Positions 1 through 7,680 are shown, counted from the first letter of the stretch. The stretch: DNA of 21,916 nt from an uncultured Bacilli bacterium (GCA_947629125.1 CANRCO010000006.1:1-21916); one strand, 5' to 3'. Program-made: numbers and translations. Notes: a model not told the origin generated them from the sequence alone.

Positions 1-44
1 TTTGTTTATTAAAATACCCCCCCCCGATTTACATTATGATTCAT
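1..44 (-). CDS. 5' end of an unidentified gene with an out-of-frame G9 tract (partial)
   Basis: Only the start of this gene is in the window. It has a σA-type promoter, an AGAGAGG ribosome site, nine bases and then an ATG at 44-42. The reading begins MNHNVNR and then enters nine G (plus-strand C at 17-25). With nine G the frame reads GGVF and stops at TAA (11-9), giving an 11-residue peptide. With eight or ten G the frame stays open to the window edge. This is what a translational phase-variable gene caught in the off state would look like, but a sequencing error in the homopolymer would look the same. It follows sigE, but the N-terminus does not look like SigG. The product cannot be named. 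Confidence 0.5.
17..25 (-). repeat. G9 homopolymer tract near the start of a reading frame
   Basis: There are nine consecutive C on the plus strand, nine G on the coding strand, in a region that is otherwise mostly A and T. The tract spans codons 7-10 after the ATG at 44. Only one other run this long exists in the window (7727-7735), also at the 5' end of a gene. Confidence 0.95.
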
Positions 45-70
45 AGTATCTAACCTCTCTATCTTTTTTT

Positions 71-99
71 ATTATAGTAAAAATATTAATTATTTGCAA
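71..99 (-). promoter_or_regulatory. σA-type promoter of the gene starting at 44
   Basis: TTGCAA (99-94), a 17-base spacer and a perfect TATAAT (76-71) are followed about 11 bases later by the ribosome site AGAGAGG (60-54). It lies directly after the sigE terminator, so the next gene has its own transcription start. Confidence 0.75.
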
Positions 100-100
100 T

Positions 101-127
101 AAAAAACACTCTAATTAAGAGCATTTT
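101..127 (-). terminator. Terminator after sigE
   Basis: Hairpin with arms 103-112 and 118-127 (core CTCT/AGAG with two G-U pairs and an A/T extension) and a loop of five. It is followed on the minus strand by a U run. It overlaps the sigE stop codon. Confidence 0.65.
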
Positions 128-791
128 GTAATTTACTTATTATTTTCTTTTCAATACGTGATATATATGACTGGCTAATATTTAACATTTCTGCTACTTC
201 TTTTTGCGTATATTCATCATTATTGTTTAAGCCATATCTTAATATCATAATTTGTCTATCACGTTTATTTAATTTATTAATTTGTACTTTTAATCTTTCT
301 TTATCTAAATTATTTTCAAATTCTTTTGGCACTAAATCATCTTCTGTTCCTAAAACATCTTCTAAATGTAATTCATTACCATCTGAATCATAATTTAAAC
401 TATCTTCTAAACTAACTTCTAATTTTCTTCGGCGATTTTTTCGTAAAAACATTAATATTTCATTTGAAATACAACGAGAAGCATAAGTAGCTAACTTTAT
501 ATTTTTATCTATTTTATAAGTATTAATTCCTTTAATTAAACCAATTGAACCAATACTAACTAAGTCTTCAATATCATAACCAGTATTTTCATATTTTTTA
601 GCTAAAAATACTACTAAACGTAAATTATGTTCAATTAATTTGTTAGTTGCTTCTACATCGCCTTCTTTACTTAATAGTAAATACTCCATTTCTTTTTCTT
701 TAGATAGTGGTGGTGGTAATTTATCAGCACTCCCCACATAAAAGCATTTACTCCATTTTCTTCTTAACCAAATAATAAATTGTTTAAACAT
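111..791 (-). CDS. sigE: Sporulation sigma factor σE precursor (pro-σE)
   Basis: Mother-cell sigma factor of early sporulation, made as an inactive membrane-bound precursor and activated by SpoIIGA. The 226-aa protein begins with a basic/hydrophobic pro-sequence (MFKQFIIWLRRKWSK), followed by YVGSADKLPPPLSKEKE. This aligns with the well-known YIGGSEALPPP start of mature σE. Region 2 holds NLRLVVFLAKKYENTG and DLVSIGSIGLIKGIN, and TYASRCISNEILMFLRK follows. Region 4 ends with the helix-turn-helix TQKEVAEMLNISQSYISR. The pro-sequence (about 16-17 residues) is shorter than the 27 of Bacillus subtilis. The ATG overlaps the spoIIGA end by 8 bases, with GGAGGG five bases upstream. The pairing with spoIIGA makes σE much more likely than σK. 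Confidence 0.95.
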   Translation of the reverse strand: MFKQFIIWLRRKWSKCFYVGSADKLPPPLSKEKEMEYLLLSKEGDVEATNKLIEHNLRLVVFLAKKYENTGYDIEDLVSIGSIGLIKGINTYKIDKNIKLATYASRCISNEILMFLRKNRRRKLEVSLEDSLNYDSDGNELHLEDVLGTEDDLVPKEFENNLDKERLKVQINKLNKRDRQIMILRYGLNNNDEYTQKEVAEMLNISQSYISRIEKKIISKLQNALN

Positions 792-1542
792 TTAATCCCT
801 CCATTACTTTATAATTTAAAATACATTTAATACCATCCATCTTAAATTTATCTTCACTAATTCCTATTAAAAAATTAGTAAATTTATGATTATTAATTAT
901 GATATATTTTGGGGCGATACATTTTAATAAACTATGATGATTTAAACTATTATATGGTACATAGATTGGACTACGAATTCTAACTAATCCATCTAAAATG
1001 TCTTTTTCTACTAAAATAATTCCTTTATTAGTTATAGGGTCAACTAACTTATTACCCGTATCTAAAAAACTAGATAAAATGATTTCTTTATTATTTTTAA
1101 ATACTATTTTAGTTTGAAAATAAAATTGATAATTATTCTCTAATTTTTTTTGAGTTTTTAAATAAACAATTAAAATTAAGGGACTAATTAATAAAAGAAA
1201 AATATAATAATTATTATTAAATTCATTTTTTAAATAGAATAAAAAACCTCCTAAAATAAAACTAGTCATAAATAAATACAAACAATTATTAAATGTATAC
1301 TTAAAATTTTCATATTTAAATGCTACTATTACCATTATTAAACTTATAAAAATTTTAAATATAAATAATATTATTTCATTCATAGGAACAAATAAATAAA
1401 GTAAAGATATTTCTCCTATTAAAGCCGCTAAAAAAATCCGTAATAAATTTGTTTTACGTTTTAATGTAAAACTAACGGTAAGTAAAAGTAAAAAATCTAT
1501 TGTAAAGTTTAATAAAATTAATAAGTCTAAATATATTTTCAT
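784..1542 (-). CDS. spoIIGA: SpoIIGA, membrane aspartic protease that processes pro-σE
   Basis: Sporulation protease that cleaves pro-σE at the asymmetric septum. From the ATG at 1542 the protein is 252 aa (about 309 in B. subtilis). It begins MKIYLDLLILLNF, which matches the family N-terminus. About five membrane helices fill residues 1-130. The C-terminal domain carries FLDTGNKLVDPITNKG with the catalytic Asp near residue 161 in a DTG motif, where Bacillus has DSG. The reading frame extends 4 codons upstream to a TTG at 1554, but GGTGAG (1552-1547) sits correctly for the ATG at 1542, so that start is chosen. It is translationally coupled to sigE. Only a weak TATACT (1564-1559) lies between the alaS terminator and the ribosome site. 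I saw no clear -35 or Spo0A box. Confidence 0.93.
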   Translation of the reverse strand: MKIYLDLLILLNFTIDFLLLLTVSFTLKRKTNLLRIFLAALIGEISLLYLFVPMNEIILFIFKIFISLIMVIVAFKYENFKYTFNNCLYLFMTSFILGGFLFYLKNEFNNNYYIFLLLISPLILIVYLKTQKKLENNYQFYFQTKIVFKNNKEIILSSFLDTGNKLVDPITNKGIILVEKDILDGLVRIRSPIYVPYNSLNHHSLLKCIAPKYIIINNHKFTNFLIGISEDKFKMDGIKCILNYKVMEGLNV

Positions 1543-1563
1543 TTTGCTCACCAAAAAAAGTAT

Positions 1564-1614
1564 AAAAAAAAAAGTTAAAAAATAATGTCAGAACATGTAC
1601 AATTTTTTAACTTT
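1564..1614 (-). terminator. Strong terminator after alaS
   Basis: A 13-base perfect stem (1571-1583 with 1602-1614, AAAGTTAAAAAAT on the minus strand) with an 18-base loop is followed by a run of about ten T on the minus strand. It closes the 6.8-1.6 kb operon and separates it from spoIIGA-sigE. Confidence 0.85.
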
Positions 1615-1616
1615 AA

Positions 1617-3368
1617 TTATTCAATAATCGCTTTAATTCGACGTACTCCTGCAGATGAAGACTCTTCTTTTAAAATTTTAAATTTACCAATTTCTTTAGT
1701 ATTTTTAACATGTGGTCCACCACAAATTTCTTTAGATACATCAGCTATAGTATAAACTGTAACTATATCAGGATATTTTTCTATAAACATGCATTCAGCA
1801 CCACTTTTAACTGCTTCATCTTTTGGCATATCACAGTGAGTAACTTCTAAACCATCTTTAATCCATTTATTAACTAATTGTTCTACTTGTTGTTTTTCTT
1901 CATCTGTCATTTTACGATCAAAAGAAAAATCAAAACGCATTCTATCAGGAGTTATATTACTTCCTTTTTGATGAACATCTTTATTTAAAACAACTTTTAA
2001 AGCTGCATTTAATAAATGAGTAGCAGTATGATATTTAGTTTCTATTTCACTATGTCCACCTAAACCTCCAGCAAATTTTTTGGTTGCACCAGCTTTAGAT
2101 TTTTCTTGATGTTCTTTAAATTTAAGTTTAAAACCTTCAACATCAACTTTTAAATTTTGTTCTTGAGCTAATTCCAAAGTTAATTCTATAGGAAAACCAT
2201 ACGTATCATAAAGGCGAAAAGCTAAATCTTTATCAATGCAACTAGTAGTTAAATTATCTACAACTTTAGCAAATTCTTTTAATCCTTTTTCTAAAGTTTT
2301 ATTAAATTTATTTTTTTCTTGTTCCAAAATTTGTAAAATACGTTCTTTATTTTTTAAAATTTCTGGATAATAAGAATGATATTCATTAATTACTACTAAA
2401 GCTAAATTAGTAATCCAATCGCTATTTATGTCAATATTTATTTTTTTAGCATAACGAATTGTTCGACGAATTAATCTTCTTAAAATATATCCTTGATCAG
2501 TATTTGATGGAACGCATCCAGCATTATCACCACTAATCATAACAATTGCTCGAATATGATCAGCAATAATTCGCATAGCTTTTTTATTTTTTTCATCTTG
2601 ATAAGATAAATTACTTATTTTTTCAATTTCTTTAATTAATGGTTGCCAAATAGATGATTCATAATTATCATTAACACCTTCTAAAACTGAGGTGATTCTT
2701 TCAACGCCCATTCCCGTATCAACATTTTTTTGTTTTAAAGGAGTAATATTTTTACCATCTTTATTAAATTCCATAAAAACATTATTCCAAATTTCTACCC
2801 AATTATCATCATTTACATCAAATTGTTGAGGAATAGCCTTTTCACTTCGCCAATAAAATATTTCAGTATCAGTACCACAAGGCCCACCTTCACCAGCAAT
2901 CCAAAAATTGTCTTCAGTAGTTGTTGCAATCCGTTCTTTAGGTATACCTAAACTTAACCATCTATCATAACTTTCTTTATCGAAAGGTATTTCATCATTT
3001 CCTTTAAAAACAGTTATAGCTAATCTTTCAACAGGAATTTTTAAAACTTTTGTTAAAAATTCAAATGACCATTCAATACTTTCATTTTTGAAGTAATCTC
3101 CCAAACTCCAATTACCTAACATTTCAAAAAAAGTATGGTGAGTTGTATCTCCTACTTCATCCAAATCAACAGTCCGAACACATTTTTGATAATCACATAA
3201 TCTTTTACCAAACGGATGAGGTTGTCCTAAAAAATAGGGAACTAATGGTTGCATTCCAGCTGTATTAAATAAACAAGTTGGGTCATTTTCGGGAATAATT
3301 GGAGCAGATGGAATATGAACATGTCCTTTACTTTCAAAAAATTTAATAAACTCTTCTTTAACTTTCAT
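1617..3368 (-). CDS. alaS: Alanyl-tRNA synthetase, compact form
   Basis: Charges tRNA-Ala. The 583-aa protein has the class II catalytic core: FNTAGMQPLVPYF (34-46), R65TVDLDEVG, HHTFFEMLGNWSLGD (77-91), EGGPCGTDTEIFY (160-172) and NVDTGMGVERI (215-225). A helical tRNA-recognition region follows, with GYILRRLIRR at 293-302. The editing active site is present as HTATH (447-451) and CGGPH (549-553), the zinc-type HxxxH...CxxxH pattern. Usual AlaRS has about 870 aa. Here the β-barrel part of the editing domain is missing (residue 430 runs almost directly into HTATH), and so are the coiled coil and C-Ala domain. The protein ends at SSAGVRRIKAIIE. A clean terminator follows, so this is a naturally short enzyme, not a frameshift. 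The ATG at 3368 has GGAG seven bases upstream and overlaps the preceding gene by 11 bases. Confidence 0.96.
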   Translation of the reverse strand: MKVKEEFIKFFESKGHVHIPSAPIIPENDPTCLFNTAGMQPLVPYFLGQPHPFGKRLCDYQKCVRTVDLDEVGDTTHHTFFEMLGNWSLGDYFKNESIEWSFEFLTKVLKIPVERLAITVFKGNDEIPFDKESYDRWLSLGIPKERIATTTEDNFWIAGEGGPCGTDTEIFYWRSEKAIPQQFDVNDDNWVEIWNNVFMEFNKDGKNITPLKQKNVDTGMGVERITSVLEGVNDNYESSIWQPLIKEIEKISNLSYQDEKNKKAMRIIADHIRAIVMISGDNAGCVPSNTDQGYILRRLIRRTIRYAKKINIDINSDWITNLALVVINEYHSYYPEILKNKERILQILEQEKNKFNKTLEKGLKEFAKVVDNLTTSCIDKDLAFRLYDTYGFPIELTLELAQEQNLKVDVEGFKLKFKEHQEKSKAGATKKFAGGLGGHSEIETKYHTATHLLNAALKVVLNKDVHQKGSNITPDRMRFDFSFDRKMTDEEKQQVEQLVNKWIKDGLEVTHCDMPKDEAVKSGAECMFIEKYPDIVTVYTIADVSKEICGGPHVKNTKEIGKFKILKEESSSAGVRRIKAIIE

Positions 3369-3897
3369 TATCTAACTCCGTTAATATTTGTTGTACTTTT
3401 TCGCGAGCTGTTTTTAAATCTTCATTTATAATTGTGTAATCATAATCAGTATAATTTTCTAAAGCTAATTCAGTATAATGCATTTGTTCTTCAATTGGTA
3501 AAGTATCAGCACTATATTGATTAACAACATTTATAGTTATAACATCATCATAACTATTACGAAATTCTTCAATTTCTTCTGGTAAACGAACATCACTAAT
3601 AATTACAACATCATTATTTAATTGATAAAGTTCAATATCTTCTTTAAGACGATTAATTAAAAATAATGGTTTATGCATATCTTTACGAATAATCATGCCT
3701 AAATCTTGTAAATATTTTCGAGGTTTAGTACTTTCAGTACCATCCCATTCTGTTAATTCTGTTGCATACATTTTTAAATATTTACCTAATTCAGTTGCTA
3801 CAACATTTTTTCTTCTGGTAACATAATATTCTTTTATAAAATTAGCCATTGAAGTTTTTCCACAGTTGGCTTTACCTGCTAATAAAAATAATCGCAT
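3358..3897 (-). CDS. P-loop kinase-like protein, probable deoxynucleoside monophosphate kinase family
   Basis: A 179-aa cytosolic P-loop NTPase. The Walker A is at the N-terminus (AGKANCGKTSM, residues 7-17). RKYLQDLGMIIRKDM (about 64-78) and VVIISDVRLPEEIEEF (about 97-112) follow. The DVRxPxE signature and the order of motifs are those of phage and bacterial dNMP kinases, related to dephospho-CoA and adenylate kinases. The substrate cannot be read from the sequence. The length is typical. The start has GAGGTGG six bases upstream, and the stop overlaps alaS, so the two are translationally coupled. An alternative is a general adenylate-kinase-like ATPase with no nucleotide salvage role. Confidence 0.72.
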   Translation of the reverse strand: MRLFLLAGKANCGKTSMANFIKEYYVTRRKNVVATELGKYLKMYATELTEWDGTESTKPRKYLQDLGMIIRKDMHKPLFLINRLKEDIELYQLNNDVVIISDVRLPEEIEEFRNSYDDVITINVVNQYSADTLPIEEQMHYTELALENYTDYDYTIINEDLKTAREKVQQILTELDNES

Positions 3898-3909
3898 TTA
3901 TTTCCACCT

Positions 3910-5055
3910 CTAACTTTCTTTTAAACTATTTTCACCAAATAAATTAAATTTCATAACAATAAATTCATAAACTACTTTTAATAAAGCAATAGTTGGTGTT
4001 GCAAAAATCATACCAATTATACCAAAGAAATGAGCAAAAATTAATAATCCGATAATAATTGTAACTGGATGTAGTTTCATAGTTTTACTCATAATAACTG
4101 GTTGTAAAACAAAATTTTCTAAAAGTTGAACAATTACAACAATAGCTAAAATCAAAAATCCAGTAACCGTTCCTTGACTAAAGCCAACTATAACAGCTGC
4201 TGCTCCTCCAATGTATGGTCCAACATAAGGAATTAAATCAGTTAAACCACAGAAAAGTCCGAAAATTAAAGCTCCCTTTAAACCAACAATTGAAAAACCA
4301 ATTGAATCAAAGATAAATACAGCACAAGCTACTAATAATGTTCCATTAACACTTTTACGAACTTCATTACCAATATTATTAACTAATATTTTAGTTTCTT
4401 TACGATATTTACTTGGAATATATTTAACAAATTGTTTTTTTATTGAATCATAATCTAACATCATATATAAACCAACAACTAAACCAAAGGCAATTGTTCC
4501 TAAAGCTGAAATTAAACTAAAGACCATATTTAAAATTTTCTCTGGTAAATCATTAGTTAAAGAGTTAGCATACTTACTTAATGTATTAAATAAGTTTTCC
4601 TTAACAACTTCTACATCAAAATCTAAATCGATATTATTTAGCGTATTATCAATAAATTTTTCAACACTATCTAATATATCAGGTATTGATTTAATTAAAT
4701 CATTTATTTGTTCATAGATAGTTGGAATAAACACTTTAAAGAAAATGACCAAAAATAAAATTAATATGATATAAACAATCGCTGTTCCACACCATCTTGG
4801 AAGTCCCTTCTCTTTTAATTTTAAAACTAAAGGATTAAATAACCAGGCAATAATAAATCCAATAAATAAAGGTGAAATGACTTTTAATAGCGATAGAATA
4901 AATTTAACAACGCCCCATTCTCGAGCAATCAAAGTTATAATAAAAATCATGGCTACTATCATAACAAAATAAAGAAGCTTTAATATCTTCTTTAAAAGAC
5001 CAATTGTTTCATTAAGTTCTTGCTTATTTATTTCATTTTTATTTTTATTAAACAT
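3910..5055 (-). CDS. AI-2E family membrane transporter (YdiK/YtvI/TqsA type)
   Basis: An integral membrane protein of 381 aa from the ATG at 5055. A short polar N-terminus leads to about eight hydrophobic segments. The family features are visible: PLFIGFIIAWLFNPLV (about 63-78), a charged extracytoplasmic helical section (about 110-170), then the conserved C-terminal block with GLFCGLTDLIPYVGPYIGG (about 269-287) and QPVIMSKTMKLHPVTIIIG (about 321-339). Known members export autoinducer-2 or act as Na+/H+ or other antiporters, and the substrate here is unknown. A TTG six bases further up (5061) is also in frame, but GAGG (seven bases before the ATG) favours 5055. It sits between an unknown gene and the dNMP-kinase-like gene in one operon. 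Confidence 0.9.
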   Translation of the reverse strand: MFNKNKNEINKQELNETIGLLKKILKLLYFVMIVAMIFIITLIAREWGVVKFILSLLKVISPLFIGFIIAWLFNPLVLKLKEKGLPRWCGTAIVYIILILFLVIFFKVFIPTIYEQINDLIKSIPDILDSVEKFIDNTLNNIDLDFDVEVVKENLFNTLSKYANSLTNDLPEKILNMVFSLISALGTIAFGLVVGLYMMLDYDSIKKQFVKYIPSKYRKETKILVNNIGNEVRKSVNGTLLVACAVFIFDSIGFSIVGLKGALIFGLFCGLTDLIPYVGPYIGGAAAVIVGFSQGTVTGFLILAIVVIVQLLENFVLQPVIMSKTMKLHPVTIIIGLLIFAHFFGIIGMIFATPTIALLKVVYEFIVMKFNLFGENSLKES

Positions 5056-5070
5056 AAGCAATCCTCTTTT

Positions 5071-5622
5071 CTATTTTTTTAATTCTTTTTTGATAACTGC
5101 TTCAACTAAATCATCTTTATTTAAATAATCAAGTAAAGATTCTTCATTTAATTTTACTAATGAATTATATAAATTATGTGCTTTGCGATAATCATAATCG
5201 GCAATTATTTGGCTAATATTTTCTTTTAACATAGCATTTACCTCAACATTATCTACAAATTCGAATATACTATAAAAATTAGCACCATCTTTTTGTTCAA
5301 CTAATTTTAAAACTAGACGACTTATTTGTTTTTTACGATATTCAAATAGTTTACAATCTTGTAAATAATAATTATCTAAAATAAAAGAATTAATAAATAC
5401 TAACACCATCTTTAAATAATCATTTTTTGTTATTTTATCTGTTAGTTCAAATGAAGATAAAATATTATGATAATTAAAATTATTTTGATAATCTAAAGAG
5501 TTTATTTTAACTTCATATTTATTATTTACTCTTTTAAAAACTATATGCATATGATTATCTTGATTATTAGATTCATACCAATTATTATATGCTTCATATA
5601 AATTATCTAACTTTTCTTCCAT
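5071..5622 (-). CDS. Hypothetical protein, soluble, about 183 aa
   Basis: I do not recognise a family. It is a soluble acidic-to-neutral protein with no signal peptide or membrane segment. It starts with a short helix (EEKLDNLYEAYNNWYES) and a β-rich stretch (HIVFKRVNNKYEVKINSL), followed by several amphipathic helices (LKMVLVFINSFILDNYYL, QISRLVLKLVEQ, AMLKENISQIIADYDY, AHNLYNSLVKL). The start is placed at the ATG (5622), just after an in-frame TTG at 5625. AGAGG lies nine bases upstream of the ATG. It lies 22 bases after frr and 15 bases before the AI-2E gene, so it is an operon member. Composition matches its neighbours. Confidence 0.7.
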   Translation of the reverse strand: MEEKLDNLYEAYNNWYESNNQDNHMHIVFKRVNNKYEVKINSLDYQNNFNYHNILSSFELTDKITKNDYLKMVLVFINSFILDNYYLQDCKLFEYRKKQISRLVLKLVEQKDGANFYSIFEFVDNVEVNAMLKENISQIIADYDYRKAHNLYNSLVKLNEESLLDYLNKDDLVEAVIKKELKK

Positions 5623-5644
5623 CAACCAAAACCTCTATCTCTTA

Positions 5645-6178
5645 TTATATTTGCATTAATTCTTTTTCTTTTATACTACATTTTTCATCAACAATTTTAT
5701 TATATTTATTAATTAATTCTTGAACATCTTCTAGATAATTTTTTTCTTCATCTAATGGATATTCTTGTTTTTTTATTTCATTATTAGCATCTTGTCTAAT
5801 ATTTCTTAATGCTACTTTAGCTTCTTCTGCCATTGTTTTAGCTTGCTTAACATAATCTTTTCTTGTTTCTTCTGTTAATTCAGGAACTTTTAAAATAATA
5901 ACTTCACCATTATTAGTTGGATTAATTCCTAAATTAGCTTCGTTTATAGCTTTTTCTATTTCTTTTAAAATACTTTTGTCAAATGGTTTAACCATTAATT
6001 CTGTTGCTTCTGGAACAGTTATATTAGCTAACTGTTTTAATGGAGTTGGTACGCCATAATAACTTACTGTTATACCATTTAACATTGCTGGGTTAGCACG
6101 ACCTGCTCGAATATTTAATAATCTGTTTTCAAAATTAGCTATTGCTTTTTGCATTTTTTCTTCTACATTTGCATTCAT
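5645..6178 (-). CDS. frr: Ribosome recycling factor
   Basis: RRF splits post-termination ribosomes together with EF-G and is essential in bacteria. The 177-aa protein is slightly shorter than the usual 185. It has ENRLLNIRAGRANPAMLNGI (about 17-36), then YYGVPTPLKQLANITVPEA, the conserved start of the small domain. The C-terminal arm of the long three-helix bundle includes LTEETRKDYVKQAKTMAEE and ALRNIRQDANNEIKK. The ATG at 6178 follows GGAG at a seven-base distance. The usual upstream partners rpsB-tsf-pyrH are absent. Here frr follows a membrane-anchored thioredoxin-fold gene by 22 bases. Confidence 0.97.
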   Translation of the reverse strand: MNANVEEKMQKAIANFENRLLNIRAGRANPAMLNGITVSYYGVPTPLKQLANITVPEATELMVKPFDKSILKEIEKAINEANLGINPTNNGEVIILKVPELTEETRKDYVKQAKTMAEEAKVALRNIRQDANNEIKKQEYPLDEEKNYLEDVQELINKYNKIVDEKCSIKEKELMQI

Positions 6179-6200
6179 AAAAAATCTCCTTTTCTTTATT

Positions 6201-6809
6201 TTATTTTGATCTTAAATAATTATTTAACATAGCTTTAAATGTTTCTTTTTTCAAATTTTTTTGATATTCACTCCAATATTCACTAGGAGTAGTATTACCT
6301 GTTACATAACTAGTTTCATTATCATAAGCAATAATACTATTATTATTTACTATTAACAAACTAGGAGCTGTTAATTCTTTTTTTCCTTCATCATTAGTTA
6401 TTAATTCAGTATCTAATAAATTAATTATTTTTTCATAATCACTATTATCACTTTGACGGTCTTTATAAAAATCATAATAATAAATCTTTTTAATATTTGA
6501 ATCTTGAGCCGCTTCATTTAAAATACTGGCATAATAATTTGTCCATTCATTTTCTTTAAAACCAAATAAAATTATACCACCATCTTTTTTAATTAAATTG
6601 ATAACTTTAGCAGCAGTTACATATTGGTAAACATTATCTTTTGGTACTAAAGAAAATTCCGTATTAAACTTTACATTATCTGAAGTTTTATTTTCATATT
6701 TAATTGTACCAAAATATACAAAACAACCAATTAGAAATAAGAAAATAGCAAATTTAATAATTTTTGAATTAATATTATTATTTTCTTTTTTTTCCTTTTT
6801 TAATTTCAT
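6201..6809 (-). CDS. Membrane-anchored thioredoxin-fold-like protein without a CxxC motif
   Basis: The 202-aa protein from the ATG at 6809 has a Lys-rich cytoplasmic N-terminus, one membrane helix (KFAIFLFLIGCFVYFGTI, about 19-36) and an extracytoplasmic domain. That domain has the β-strand/loop/helix order of a thioredoxin fold: GGIILFGFKENEWTNYYASI, then IKKIYYYDFYKD, then LTAPSLLIVNNNSIIAYDNE with Pro in the usual cis-Pro area. The position of the redox CxxC is occupied by FKENEW, so it is not a disulfide reductase of the usual kind. In-frame GTG (6818) and ATG (6815) lie upstream, but AAGAG is best placed for 6809. It is the first gene of the operon that runs to alaS. The fold assignment is an inference from pattern. 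Confidence 0.7.
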   Translation of the reverse strand: MKLKKEKKENNNINSKIIKFAIFLFLIGCFVYFGTIKYENKTSDNVKFNTEFSLVPKDNVYQYVTAAKVINLIKKDGGIILFGFKENEWTNYYASILNEAAQDSNIKKIYYYDFYKDRQSDNSDYEKIINLLDTELITNDEGKKELTAPSLLIVNNNSIIAYDNETSYVTGNTTPSEYWSEYQKNLKKETFKAMLNNYLRSK

Positions 6810-6824
6810 AAACATCACTCTTAA

Positions 6825-6853
6825 ATTATAGCATAATATAAAATAAAAAGTAA
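6825..6853 (-). promoter_or_regulatory. Promoter of the thioredoxin-fold / frr / alaS operon
   Basis: A perfect TATAAT (6830-6825) with an extended -10 TGC just upstream, a 17-base spacer and a weak -35 TTACTT (6853-6848). The ribosome site follows within about ten bases. Confidence 0.7.
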
Positions 6854-6908
6854 CCTAATTTAGAATAAAATTCAATTAAATTGTTTTTATTAAAATGATA
6901 AATAAAGA

Positions 6909-6927
6909 AACTGGCTAAATGCCAGTT
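6909..6927 (-). terminator. Terminator after the helical secreted-protein candidate gene
   Basis: A 7-base GC-containing stem, AACTGGC (6909-6915) with GCCAGTT (6921-6927), a loop of five and then TCTTTATTT on the minus strand. It lies 40 bases after the stop at 6967. Confidence 0.75.
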
Positions 6928-6966
6928 CCCTTTTATAGAAAATTATATTCTTTTAAGATGTTTTTA

Positions 6967-7680
6967 TTAAAATGCTGGTGGTAAATCTAAAGCTTCAAAT
7001 TCTTTTAATCTTTGAAGTGCAGTACTATATTCTTGTCTTTCAGCTTCTTCACCTTCTATTAAACCAACACAATTATCAATATAATTAGTAAAAGATTCAA
7101 CAAATTTAGTTACATATTCAGAAAATCTATCACTAATTCTTCTAACTTCATCTGCTGCTTCATGAGTACCATTCATAACTGCAGTTGCATTATGTTCAGA
7201 AGCGACTATATAAACTTGTTGATATGATGAAATTAACTGTGCTAATGCTTCGTTACAATGTCTTAGTCCAGTATTTACTGAATTTAAAGTAGCAATAGCA
7301 TCTCCATAACTATCAGTACCTACAGCATTGTCACCATAAATATTAGGTTCATTGAAACTTGAATAACTTGCTGGAGAATAGTGAATTATCATTCCGTTAT
7401 ATTCACCACCACTACCGCCATTTATCATTTCAGCTATTTTTGAATTAAATCCAGGTAAAGAATCAGATAAACCATTAGCTAATATACGTAATTGGCTAAT
7501 CATTGCACTATAAGAATTATACATACTAGAACCATTTTGTGATACAACTTTTTCAGAAGCTTCAGAAACTACATTAGCTAACCCTTGAATAGCATTAAAA
7601 CTATTAATGCCATTTTCATCAGCTTGAACTAAATAATTTATTGCACGCTCCCTATCAATTCTATTTCCACCTTCAGCCAT
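6967..7680 (-). CDS. Helical soluble protein, possible WXG100-like type VII secretion substrate
   Basis: The 237-aa protein from MAEGG at 7680 has no signal peptide or membrane segment. Two mainly helical halves are joined by a glycine-rich linker: residues about 8-90 (RERAINYLVQADENG to LPGFNSKIAEMING), linker GGSGGEYNG, then about 120-225 (YGDAIATLNSVNTGL to GLIEGEEAERQEY). That layout resembles two WXG100-like hairpins in one chain. However, there is no W-x-G turn, and I cannot find the YxxxD/E export signal. An upstream ATG (7689) is only one base from AAGGAGG and another (7737) has no ribosome site, so 7680 (ten bases after GGAGG) is chosen. It is a single-gene unit flanked by terminators, with a G9 tract in its promoter. 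The T7SS link rests on shape and the EssC/EsaB genes 10 kb upstream. Confidence 0.55.
   Translation of the reverse strand: MAEGGNRIDRERAINYLVQADENGINSFNAIQGLANVVSEASEKVVSQNGSSMYNSYSAMISQLRILANGLSDSLPGFNSKIAEMINGGSGGEYNGMIIHYSPASYSSFNEPNIYGDNAVGTDSYGDAIATLNSVNTGLRHCNEALAQLISSYQQVYIVASEHNATAVMNGTHEAADEVRRISDRFSEYVTKFVESFTNYIDNCVGLIEGEEAERQEYSTALQRLKEFEALDLPPAF

Noticed and set aside
1584..1601. A Spo0A-like box (TTCTGACA) upstream of spoIIGA
   Set aside because: It has an extra base compared with TTCGACA and lies in the loop of the alaS terminator, so it is not convincing.
1564..1617. A frameshift truncating alaS
   Set aside because: The short form lacks an internal domain as well as the C-terminus, the 3' end is followed at once by a strong terminator and the next gene, and no remnant of the missing domains is present.
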